Positions 1 through 10,092 of a DNA stretch of 64,000 nucleotides are shown piece after piece. Position numbers and translations under genes: made by a program. The stretch lies in NCBI RefSeq assembly GCF_022201045.2, contig NC_068558.1, positions 744,001 to 808,000 on the forward strand, in the 5' to 3' direction. The notes beneath the pieces were generated by a model, which saw only the letters and a list, made by a program, of their open reading frames with translations, did not search any database and had not been told where the DNA came from. Every line of letters starts with the position of its first letter. Within the stretch, counting starts at the first letter, position 1. The stretch comes from Citrus sinensis. Its lineage: Eukaryota > Streptophyta > Magnoliopsida > Sapindales > Rutaceae.

Positions 1-680
1 GCAGTAGCTACCAGCTAAGCTATTCCAATGGTCCTATTAGGCATTCGGGATTCGTGCCATTATAATGGATTTGACTGTACAAGTCTCACATTGAAAGTGG
101 CTTAAGCTACATAAACAAGCAAGATCAAAACATGGCGTGCCCCGCGTGACATTCCAGTTCGAGTTCGATTGAAGCTTAACAGGAAGAATAATGTTAGAGA
201 AGTCCCGAGTGTTTTTGGTTGTTGAGGGTTCATTATCGGACGGTTGAAATGCTCTGAGCCTCTTGACTTGTGCTAATAAAATTAGCTGATAGTCACTTTT
301 CAACGTTCGCCATTGGATAATTAATAGTGGTTGCAATAGTCTAACCGTGCCTTCGTTCAATCCCTGAAATAGTTATCCCGTCGAAGATTATGTGCAGTAA
401 TGACACTCGGTGCCAAATAAACCTCAGTTTGCCGATGAGATAAGACCAGTTTACAATATTTAACAAGAAAATAATCTTGCTTAAAACACGGGTCAATGTC
501 AAAAGTTTCAACCCGAGCTCATGCTAACTAAAACACGGGTTCAATGAAAATGTCCCATCCAAATGGCCACGTAAAAAAATAATACAAAAATGAACAACAA
601 TTTTAAGTTTAATGGCACTGCAAACAGCTTGGAGTGATGAAAATAGAAGCCAAAACAATAATGAAGCAAAGGAATGCTGT
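1..680. other. Unassigned sequence downstream of RPN12a
   Basis: No gene recognised. The first ~400 bases are richer in GC than the following spacer and hold a 107-codon open frame on the minus strand (360 to 37) whose translation I cannot match to any family. Two short near-identical stretches containing ACACGGGT(T)CAATG lie at about 487 and 533. The last part should hold the RPN12a 3' untranslated region. Confidence 0.4.
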
Positions 681-3222
681 TTAAACAATCCGCTCCAACT
701 CTCTAGCATAACTGAGTGTCTGGTTGATGAGCTGCAAAGACGGTATCTCCTTGCAAGGTGCAGAATCTTTTGCCTTCTGGAAAAATACAAATCCATCCTT
801 CATCTCCCACTCAGGGTGCTCCTGCATTCGAACAAACAAACTCACCTTTTAACAAACCACAGTAACGTAATTTGGTGCAATATTGACATGTTAAGATGAT
901 GAGTAATATCTTATTATGTTCCAACTGAGCTAAGGACATTTGACAGCTCATTCATCTTAGTACAAAATAAACACCTACATATCCTTACATAAATTCGGTT
1001 GGCAAGTTTAATTGGACATAAAATCAACGCAACCGAAAATGAGCTATGTTCCAAAGCTTTACCTCCTTGACATATTCCAAAAGCTCTTGGTCAGAAGTGA
1101 ACAGCAACATTTGGCGGGCATCTTTAATTGAAAGATAATCATATGCCTTCTCACTACATCCAGCTATCTCATCTCTAGAAGCAACAGAATAGAGACAAAA
1201 AAAAATAAGCATATGCCTGAATAGATGGAAACATCAGACAAGTAGGTACAATATTCTAGAAAATAGAATTCTACATAACTTGGGTCATCTGGTGAGGCAG
1301 ATTAAACATAGGATTTGAACAAAATCTAGAATCAAGCCTCTTCTAAGATTGCATATCAGTAAATTATAAGAGATATCAAACCAACAATGTCCTAAAAAAA
1401 AAACAGTCCACATTTACCATGAAAGAAAAATAAGGAAAAAGAAAACCTCAATACCAAACAGGAAAGTTGTAACAAGGAAATTGAAATATAAAAGAATAGA
1501 TGTGACAAGTTAGGTTATAGACCATCAAAATGCACCGTGTGCATGGTGTTAAAATCATGACCTAAATCTCACTTTCATATCATTGCTAGAGGAAACAGCC
1601 TCTAAATGCCTACTTATTGCTATTAGTTGCCACCTTAGCTGAACATCTGTTGGTCATCACAGTATAAAACATTCACTGAAGTCACACAGTTTTACCTTAC
1701 TGTCTTAGCTAGGAGATCCATGAAATAACCATAAGTTTCATTAGGTACATTCTGTTTGGCACTCAAGACACGATTATAAGCCCCTTCCATAAATGATTGC
1801 TCCAACTCCACCGCGTGCTTGATGCAAGGATTCTCCAATGCAGTAGATGAAAGCAGTTCCAGTTCAGTATGGAATTCAGCAATTCTGTTCTGGACTAAGA
1901 GTCTCAACAAGTTAAGACCCAAAATCATGTACTCATTTGGGGATGGTGGAAGGCGCTTCCTGTTCCATCAAAACAAAGTCAGCTCATATTCACATTTCAG
2001 AGAATGAAAAACAAAAAGGTGTAAATTTACATCAGAAACTAAAGCCAAAAGTAATGTCAGAAGTAGCATGTCATCTAAGTCATAAGAACTCTCCAAAATT
2101 AGCCCTCAAATACAAAAGAATCTAGTTATTGAGAACTTAACAGAACTTGCACTGCATAAATAGGAATTCAAAAGAAAGAATAGAATCTACTTACCCAGCA
2201 TCTGTATAATAGGGCTTCAATTGAAAAAAATCCCTCTCAAAAGCATCTTGATCCTCCACCTTCACACTTAGGAGAACAGCGTGCTCGTAAATGTCCCCTG
2301 ATACCATAAGACCAAAGAAATTATGAGTGGAAAGTCCTTGTAAACAAATAATTGAACATAACCCTCATCTTAAGATTCTCTAAGAAGCAAAATCTCCAAA
2401 GATCTAAAGTTTCACTTCTCGTTCAATATTGGGCAAGGAACATATCATCGTCAACTTAAAACTGAGTGAAGAATATTTACTAGCTAACGTCAATTCACGT
2501 ATTGCATTAGGCGTATCTTCAAACAATGGCGGGAGGCTTCTGAATCCAGTCAGCAGAACCTACAGAACAAGAAAACCAAGATAACACATGCCACTCATTT
2601 CAATAAGAATGCAAATAAATAGAATATAAACCAGCAATTAACGGCTTCAACCCCCCCCCAAAAACCCCCTCCCCGCCCCCCCCCCCCCCCCCCCCCCCCC
2701 CCACCAACAAAAAAAGCCCATTAACACGGATTTGTTTGCCAAAACTCAGCTAAATAACAACTTAATCATAGGGCATTGGCATATACACATAAAACTAGGA
2801 AGTAACAATTTCAAATAATCTCAATCTATAACACATTAAACCAAAATTCGTACAACCCAGTTATGACCAACAACAAATAAATTCCCAAAAAAAAAACCCA
2901 AAAATTAACACACTTAAAACACATATTACTACAAACCCTAACCTAACTTGGTCACATAATCAGAGTCGTAACCTTACCAATTCAAAACACGAAATTACCA
3001 AAAACAAAATCCACGAATTATGCAACAAAATAAAAAAAAAATCCGATCATATGGCCAAAAAAAAAAAAATTGGAAAACAAGAGTAAAAATCAAATATTTC
3101 AGGTTTGAGACACGAACCTTGAGTTGAGAGAGGAGTTGGGTACATGTGTTATAGTCTTTTCTAGTCATTGCAGCTTTAAAGCGATCAAACTGCTGAGAAA
3201 CTTCTGTGAGTTTTGGATCCAT
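681..3222 (-). CDS. RPN12a: 26S proteasome regulatory subunit RPN12a (lid subunit, PSMD8 homologue)
   Basis: Complete six-exon gene: 3222-3118, 2559-2481, 2297-2195, 1959-1696, 1174-1063 and 821-681, all with GT-AG borders. The phases sum to 804 nt, giving 267 residues, the family's usual length. The protein starts MDPKLTEVSQQFDRFKAA and contains the hallmark stretch ILGLNLLRLLVQNRIAEFHTE followed by the PCI-domain region, ending SYARELERIV. RPN12 is a non-ATPase subunit of the 19S lid needed for proteasome assembly in nucleus and cytoplasm; in Arabidopsis RPN12a also affects cytokinin and auxin responses. Intron 1 holds an uninterrupted 27-base C run (G on the coding strand). Four site-II type TGGGCY boxes lie upstream. 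Identification is by remembered homology to the Arabidopsis protein and is very secure. Confidence 0.96.
2651..2702. repeat. Poly-C/poly-G tract in RPN12a intron 1
   Basis: A C9 run (2651-2659), an A/C-rich linker and then an uninterrupted run of 27 C (2676-2702) broken from the preceding C4 by one G at 2675. On the transcribed sense strand it is a G run able to form stacked G-quartets. Length may be inaccurate because such runs are hard to sequence. Confidence 0.9.
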
Positions 3223-3339
3223 CTCTCAATCTGCGTGCTTGTCTTCGTCCCTGCGTTAAAGCTTTTGTTTACGCTTTGGCTTGATTTCGAAGAAAGTATA
3301 TTGCTTTAGTAGGAATTAAAATCTGGTTCGGGTTCTGAT

Positions 3340-3421
3340 TGGGCTTGGACTTCAAAAAGCCCAAAATGTAAGGGTGTATTATTTCGGCCTCCATTGGGCC
3401 CATTTGGTTAAGCCTAGCCCA
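3340..3421 (-). promoter_or_regulatory. Cluster of site-II (TGGGCY) elements upstream of RPN12a
   Basis: TGGGCT at 3340-3345, AGCCCA at 3358-3363, the palindrome TGGGCCCA at 3395-3402 and AGCCCA at 3416-3421, all 120-200 bases upstream of the RPN12a start codon. Such boxes are known from promoters of plant ribosomal, proteasome and cell-growth genes, where TCP factors bind. The motifs are seen directly; function is inferred from family knowledge. Confidence 0.55.
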
Positions 3422-3566
3422 CATATAAGGAGTAATAACATCTGGATCTTCAAGTGTATATGATTTATATTTTAAGAATCAGCATTAACCATCATGTCAA
3501 ACAAGTCCCATGGACTGATTGGCAGCTTTCCCGTTGGGACTAGATTCTAGACATGTCAATATGTTA

Positions 3567-3942
3567 GAGCATCACCAAAACGTTTTTCAAATAAAATTTT
3601 ATTATTTATTTAAAGAGCCATATTAATATTTAAAATTTCAAAAGACGCTCCAATTAAAATTCTTTAAATAAGAATTGATTCTCTCTCTTCAAATTTGGAG
3701 AGTTAATTTCTCCCTCTTCAATTTGTATTTTATTACTTTTCATTGAAGAAATAGAGATAAATGTTTTAATTACTATTGACTTTTCCTTTAAAAAAATAAT
3801 TATTTGATTAAAATAATATTAATTTATTTATATTTGAAGAGTCTTTTGGAAAATATCATATTTTTTTAACCTTCTATTTACCACATAGGTAAGCAAATAG
3901 GTATTTGAAGAGTAAAATTTATAGAGACTTTTGGAGATGCTC
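3567..3942. mobile_element. Tourist-like (PIF/Harbinger) MITE
   Basis: A 376-bp AT-rich non-coding element. Its ends are inverted repeats: GAGCATCACCAAAA on the left, and on the right the complement of GAGCATCTCCAAAA. It is flanked on both sides by the trinucleotide TTA (3564-3566 and 3943-3945), the usual PIF/Harbinger target duplication. No coding capacity. Confidence 0.75.
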
Positions 3943-4751
3943 TTATTACTTTTCATTCCCAACTTAAAGGTGGGACGTCGTGTGTTGACTCGTTTACTCT
4001 TTTCTTTTAATTTTATTTAAATATATCAATTTTAATATAGAATTTAGCTGTTCCCAAACCTAAAATCTAAAATAATTGAAACTAACATATCCATTTTCAT
4101 TTTTTAACAGTAACCGCACAATTACCTTATTTAACCATGTGGATATTTTAACACTTTTAAAGCTACTTAACTATTAATTTGCAAATGAAAATGGAAAATA
4201 ATTTAAATTGTTAGCATGTGATAGTATATCGAACATGCATGTAGTCATTTTATAAGAGACCATACATGTAGTTGATAAGACTACTATTAGATTATTCTAT
4301 CTCATATTTCTTCAAGATATTTAGTAGAATTAAAGACGATGAGGGACTGTTCGGACAAAGGGTAGGGCTATATGCACTCTAAATATTTCTCTGAACACTC
4401 ATATTTTTATAAATATTTTCATTACAAAAATACCCATAATAGAAATTACTATTAAAGACACTTTATTCTGAGTATATACAATATTATTACTTTGAACGCT
4501 CATTTAAGGCACTGCAATTAATGTTTAATTTTCTTACTATTTTAAATCTTAAGTTTTTTCTTTCAAATGTTTCAAATAAATATTTACAGAAGAAACTCAA
4601 TATGTGAAGATTTTAACTTTAATGAGACATGTGTGATCCTAATTTTTTAATTTACAACACAAATAATCTTTCTTGTTTTTTCCCTTCCCGATGGTTAGGT
4701 AGTTGAATTGATTGCCCTTTAAATTTGGTGGAGTTGAAGATAACAAGATGT

Positions 4752-4950
4752 TCAAGTATTGAAATTCAGTTTTAAGTATAATGTTATGGCTAGCATGTGT
4801 CTTTGTATTCAAGTATTTAAAATTTAGTTTTGAAGTACAATATAATGGCTAGCATGTCTCTCGTTTGAAGGGTCCTGAATTCAAGTATTGAATTTCAATT
4901 TTGAAGCTTAACATAATGGCTAGCATGTGTCTCATTTGTGGGGTCTTGAA
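4752..4950 (+). repeat. Three diverged direct repeats inside the MULE
   Basis: Units starting near 4752, 4809 and 4882 share TTCAAGTATT, then an AATTTAGTTTTGAAG-like stretch, then ATAATGGCTAGCATG. Spacing is irregular (57 and 73 bases) and copies are diverged, so the amplification is old. Confidence 0.7.
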
Positions 4951-5159
4951 ACTAAACTACATAGCATATATTCTTAATTTCTAGCGGAGGAGTGTGTTCT
5001 CATCATCTCATGTGTATGTGGCATTTGTATTCTTTTGATGAACAGGCAGCGATCATTACTTTAAATTATTCTACAATTTGTTATGATGAACGGGCTTAGT
5101 ATTTACAATTTGTTTCAAAATATCTTATGTATACGTCTGTATTCTTTTACAAATTACTT

Positions 5160-5319
5160 TAAAATATTTGAAAAATATTCTTTCCATGGGAAGAACCAAC
5201 AAATGGTTATACCACTTGTCGCCGAGGTGAAACTTGTTGTATGATTTATTAGCCCACCTTTGAGTTTGACGGTGAGACTTCAGTTTGCGACCAGCTCCCA
5301 TACCACGTGTTTTGCCCAT
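5160..5319 (-). pseudogene. 40S ribosomal protein S23 (uS12) 5' fragment, pseudogene
   Basis: The minus strand opens with [17 protein letters not shown] and continues [16 protein letters not shown], matching the first ~35 residues of eukaryotic uS12/RPS23. A frameshift follows. In the next frame [12 protein letters not shown] matches the following residues (family PFAGSSHAKGIV), after which similarity fades. The catalytic-centre loop region of S23 and everything downstream is missing (family length ~142 residues). The fragment lies inside the MULE and is most simply explained as captured host sequence. It cannot make a functional ribosomal protein. Confidence 0.85.
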
Positions 5320-5665
5320 GATTGCTGAGTGTAGTTAATCAACTGCTACGATTAAAAATTTCATCTTCACTTTTCTTCATGATTTTAAACTTCGAATTTG
5401 TGAAGCAAGAGCAAACAGAGTCCTTGATTTGGCTAAATGATATATTGTTTAATTGATTTATTTGTTTGAGTGTATATATCATTTTCATATGTGTATAGAG
5501 TAACCAAGATGATTAATTTAAAAAAGGATTAAGTGAGGACGTTTTTGGTATTTTAAAGAGTATACAAAGTATAATTCACTTTTTAAAAATTAATAGATGA
5601 GTGCACATAGTAATAGAGTGTTCAAAGTAATTTTTAGAGTGCATATAGCCGCTCCCTCAGACAAA

Positions 5666-6220
5666 TGAGGTATGTTTAAATATTTAATGTGAGACATTTT
5701 TATATGTCAAATTTATATTTGGGATGGATTGAGAATGGTACACCCTAGCCCATTGCCAACTCATCTAAAAACTTTTATTTATTTTTCTAAAATTATTATA
5801 TTATAATCTACTATTATTACAATTAAACAATAGTGAAATTCAAAATCCTTACAGGTTATGCTAAAAAGTCGAGAACTACTACCATTTTACCAAGAAAGAA
5901 ATTCAATTGCAGGAGACTGTACCCAAGTAGCGGAACTAGCTTGGGGATGAATTCGGGAATTTTCTATCTAACTTAGGGCGTTTCAGTTGTTTATATATAG
6001 GTCAGGGCCTAAGTGATACAAATGAAAAGATTATGGCTTGACCTGCCAAAACATAAAGAACTCAGAGAGCCAGGTGATATTACTCATTATACCTCCGTAA
6101 AATATGGCAGCATGTACCGCGGCCGATGCGTAGCGCGCACCCGCGTTATCCACATTTCCCGAACTCCCCATACCCGAAGACCCACTCTGCTCGAAACAGA
6201 GCTCAAAAGAAGAACAGAAA
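5666..6220. promoter_or_regulatory. Upstream region and probable leader of plastid S6 gene
   Basis: No gene in this stretch. A TATATATA run at about 5991-5998 sits roughly 225 bases before the S6 start codon and could be the TATA box, leaving a ~190-base leader with higher GC. This is inference from position and composition. Confidence 0.35.
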
Positions 6221-7773
6221 ATGGCGAGCTCCTCTCTCACGTCAACTCTCACCTCTCAATCAAAATCTCCATTTTACCCTCAGCAGCTCTCTCAGCTCCC
6301 TTCCTCACCTCTCTTCTCCTTCGCTCGCAGCCTCAAAACTTTCCGTACAAACGCAAAATCTCTCATTTTACACAAGAAGAATAGCAACTCTGTTTCTCTA
6401 ACCGTCAAAGCACAAACCATTGACTTCTCGGGTTCGTTTTTCGAGGGCGGTGGATTCGGCTCGGACGATGACCCGACATCAGTGCCACCCGGGTCGGTCG
6501 GAACCGCCACCGCTATCGAAGATAAAGAGGAGCCACAGTGCCCACCTGGGTTAAGACAATACGAGACAATGATGGTCTTGAGACCCGACATGTCCGAAGA
6601 TGAAAGACTCGCTCTCACTCAGAAGTACGAGGAGGTAACTAGTTATTATATTTCATAAAATACTTTTATTTAATTTGATTTTTTGTTTTCTTCGCTATTT
6701 TATTTTATTTATTTAAAAAATCAGTCATTTTACAAGTAAAATGATAAATTGTTACAAAATATAATGGGTTGCGTAAGTTTATCGTTTGTTGTAAAGTATG
6801 CTTTAAAGATATTGTTGTTACTTCTGTTGAATATCTAATTTCATTGTGCCTTGTTCACTGTGAGAAGATTCAATCTTACATTCTAGTTTTCATGTTTAAT
6901 GTTAGTGTTTTGAGATTGTTGGTGATAGGTTGACATTGAATACAAGAACCAAAGTGATTAAGCATATTCGACTAAATACAAGAACCAAATTGAGAAGATT
7001 CAATCTTATATTCTAGTCTTCATGTTTAATGTTAATGTTCTGAGATTGTTGGTGATAGGTTGACATTGAATACAAGAACCAAAGTGATTAAGCATATTCG
7101 ACTACTTTCTGCTAATCAAATCTTTAATGGTTTTATGCCAATTTCTCTGGTATTGATTGCTGCGTCACATATTTTGGTTAGAAATACTGAAAGAGCTTGT
7201 GGTTTGTGCTCTGAAATAATCTTTGGATCTTTAGCAAATTTGGTTAAATCTTTGTCTAAATATGATCACTGATGTCTGATGCATATTTTGAAGGTGGGTT
7301 TAAATCATTAATTTCAAAGATAAGTATTTGGACTAAGCTGGTGATTTTAATTTCTTACACAAAAGTCTTAGTTAAGGAGCTAAGCCGGGAAAGTTCACTT
7401 GCAATATGTCTCTTCTAGTAAGTAAAATTTAAGGCGCATGGCTGGCAATTGGGTTTATCAAAGTTATAAGTGTATTTTATTGCAAGTATTATGTTTTAGG
7501 ATTTTGCTGATGTGGATCTTCTTGCAGTTGCTTGTTGCTGGGGGTGGCATGTATGTGGAGGTATTCAATAGAGGGGTTATTCCATTGGCCTACAGCATCA
7601 GGAAGAGAAACAAAGCTGGGGAGTCCAACACTTACTTGGATGGTATCTATCTCCTCTTCACCTACTTCACTAAACCAGAGTCAATAGAAGCTCTTGAGAG
7701 GACAATGAAAGCAGATGATGATGTTATCCGATCATCCAGTTTTAAAGTTAGGAAGCAGAAGCAGAAGGGTTAA
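6221..7773 (+). CDS. PRPS6: Plastid 30S ribosomal protein S6 alpha (bS6c)
   Basis: Two exons, 6221-6634 and 7528-7773, joined by an 893-base GT-AG intron; 660 nt, 219 residues. The N-terminus (about 65 residues, rich in Ser/Thr/Lys with few acids) looks like a chloroplast transit peptide. An acidic linker follows, then the S6 domain: PPGLRQYETMMVLRPDMSEDE, then LLVAGGGMYVEVFNRG, then PLAYSIRKRNKAGE and FTYFTKPESIEALE. The intron falls at YEE/LLVAG as in Arabidopsis At1g64510 from memory. S6 binds 16S rRNA with S18 in the platform of the plastid small subunit. The start is the first in-frame ATG of the long frame and gives a proper transit peptide. Confidence 0.95.
6862..7104 (+). repeat. 130-bp tandem duplication in the S6 intron
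   Basis: Two adjacent copies with period 130 (starting 6862 and 6992). Both contain GAGAAGATTCAATCTTA and end TTAAGCATATTCGACTA, with only a few substitutions between them. Second copy ends at 7104. No coding meaning; it looks like a fairly recent local duplication. Confidence 0.9.
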
Positions 7774-9973
7774 ATTATCTTGTATCTGTGGAAAAGAGGA
7801 GGTTCTGCTTGACGGTGTAATGTTATATGTAATGGATGTTTTTTCGGTAGAGGAAGGTATTTAAATTCTATTCATATATTTTTGTTAACAAAGTTGGATC
7901 TGGGCTTATGGAGGAAATTATGCAGTTTAACAACACTATTTGCAGCATGGTAGGGCTGAATGGCCACTCTTTAGTTAGCTTACCGAAAATGTCCTGTGGG
8001 GTTTTCGCATGAAGTTACTGATATTTTTGTCTGATTCCTAGTAGGGCTCTTTCAAAAAATTTTCTTTTTCCTAGGTCTATAGTCTACAAAGCTGTTTTTG
8101 TTGGAATCAATTAGTCAAATTAATACCAGCCATACCATGTAAGATCATCTGATTGTTTCTCTAGGACAGGCATGTGATCACAATCACACACTACAATAAA
8201 AGATCCTGTTTCCAAACGCCCCCATAACAGTAAATCTCCCAGAAAGAAATGCATAAACATTCCAGTGCTGTCTCTACCCTCTTATCCCCATTCGGAAGAA
8301 AAGAAAAGAAAAAAAGAAAAAAGAAAAATCTGTTTTGATAAGGGTTTATGCTCCTCTCACGAGCACTAATCATTAACAACCTGATCTCTATAGTTTTTCG
8401 TGTCAGCAGCTGCCAATGGTATAGTGATTCAAATTTAATGGCTTGGAAATTAAAATGCCTAAACTCTTCCGGCGTTACACAATGTTTTAGTCAGCATTTT
8501 GTCTCATTATCGGTGCTGCTTTTTAAATGGGTGGAGAATCTGACCTAGTGGTGTAGTTTGAGATCTTATCTCTTCTCCACTTTGTGCGAGGGAGCTCTCT
8601 TCATGATCCACCAACAACAGTGAGATCTCCTCGATCCAACCGAAAGCTTAATTATTAAAAGAGGAAAAGTTGCACCCCGTAGAATCACAAAATAAATGTT
8701 AAATCATTACAGCGCGAAAAAGTGAATAAAAGTAAATGCGGATCTCAAGATATTTGTTAAGCAAGATATCTTTGCCCTTGCTTGATCACATGATAATTAA
8801 ATAATCGATGTTTGCATAAATACCGGACACTTTGCTGCAGATGGTAGCTCTGTATTTGAGCTATATGTCGCAAGGAAACTGACTAAGCTTTATAGCTGCG
8901 GACAGTTGATTAGCTGATAGTTAGCATAATGTTTATGTAATGATAAAAAGTTCTAACAAGAAACATTACTTTTGCGTAATGCATGAAAAAAGCATTCATT
9001 CTTTGATTTTCAAGAAGAATAAGTACTTTGTTTCTTTTAAGTACAGAGAAAGAAAATAGGTTTGTGGCTCTAATCAACACGTAGTGGGCACATCAGGCAA
9101 TTCTTTTTTCCATTTCTTTCCTCCAAATCATAGAAGAACTTTTTGTTTTAATTTTTTAATGAAGATAAAAAGAGGAAGTTCGATATGATGTGATGATTTT
9201 TGGAGAAACATCAAAGCATTTGTTAAAGTAGGTTAATATCCGTAACATCAATAAGCCCCTTGTTCACTTGGTTAATATTTGCCTAACTGTTGAACTTAAA
9301 TACACACAAAGATCTGTAAGGAAGACACGTGTCAGCAAATAGTTCTTTGAAATTGACTATAACCCACTTTGCAAAGCCCCGTAACTCTACTGGTTTTGAA
9401 GGCTGTTAGGCCACTGATGTGCTACAAACATAAAAAGACTAATATAGCTCAAGTCAAGACTAACAATCGATATCAAGGTTTCTGGAGCAAGGCCGACCTG
9501 CCGTAAGTTATGCTGTCTTCTGCAGGTGGGTTGGTCTTTATATTCTCTTTAGTCAAGAAACTAACAATGTTTCATAAGTTGGATGGTTAGCAATTGCTTT
9601 TACTAACCATTTACCAAACAAAACATGCATACCAAACTAACTATTTTCACTTTTACTTCAGGTTTCATTAATTAAGCAGTTGATTTCAGCATCAGTCCTG
9701 GCATATGAAGATTGCTTTACGACGGATGGATTTTAGTGCTTGGTGTGAGAGGGTCCAGGCACTAGTGGAGGGTCCATCCAAGCATCAAAAAAGAAAGAAT
9801 ATATACCATATTGCAAACTTGATCAGAAAAAGCTTTTTGCATACCTCTTTTAACTATTAGAAAACATCAGATAATTTTTATGTCCTTTTCTCATCAGACA
9901 GCAATCCTTAACCAATAACCACCATTATTTATCTCTCTTTCACAGCAATTACTCCCCATAAATATACTCAACT
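7774..9973. other. Spacer between S6 and RHA4A-like genes
   Basis: No gene recognised. The first few hundred bases should hold the S6 3' UTR. A polypurine patch lies at 8294-8328. A small imperfect inverted repeat is at 9724-9779 (GGATGGA...AGTGCTTGG paired with CCAGGCACT...TCCATCC, loop about 11 nt). The remainder is AT-rich without readable structure. Confidence 0.6.
9957..9966 (+). promoter_or_regulatory. Possible TATA box of the RHA4A-like gene
   Basis: ATAAATATA-type sequence about 130 bases before the start codon, directly followed by a pyrimidine-rich leader. Position and sequence fit a plant TATA box, but no other evidence supports it. Confidence 0.3.
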
Positions 9974-10054
9974 AGTCCTTCCTCTGCCTCTCCCATCTCT
10001 TCATCTTCAACAACGAGTCCTTCCTCTGCCTCTCCCAATCTCTTCATCTTCAAC
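9974..10054 (+). repeat. 42-bp duplication in the 5' leader of the RHA4A-like gene
   Basis: AGTCCTTCCTCTGCCTCTCC followed by ATCTCTTCATCTTCAAC occurs twice, starting at 9974 and 10016, almost identical (one extra A in the second). It is a pyrimidine-rich leader segment that has been tandemly copied. Confidence 0.85.
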
Positions 10055-10092
10055 TCTTGTAAAACATTATTCTGTCAGGTTCTAGTTGGGGA

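Larger units (their letters stand above)
4360..5656. mobile_element. Mutator-like element carrying an RPS23 fragment (Pack-MULE type)
   Basis: A 1297-bp element. The terminal inverted repeats are about 40 bp: left GGGTAGGGCTATATGCACTC and onward, right the complement of GGGAGCGGCTATATGCACTC and onward, and the similarity continues into AACACTC. Flanks are 9-bp direct repeats with one mismatch, TCGGACAAA (4351-4359) and TCAGACAAA (5657-5665). Long inverted repeats plus a 9-bp duplication are the signature of MULEs. The interior has three diverged copies of a ~60-70 bp unit (4752-4950) and, in antisense, a piece of the host ribosomal protein S23 gene. No transposase is seen, so it is non-autonomous. 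Confidence 0.75.

Noticed and set aside
37-360. 107-codon minus-strand frame
   Set aside because: No recognisable domain, no splice or start context; not called as a gene.
6013-6384. 123-codon frame overlapping the start of the S6 gene
   Set aside because: Different frame from S6 and no known family; it arises from the Ser/Leu-rich transit-peptide coding sequence.
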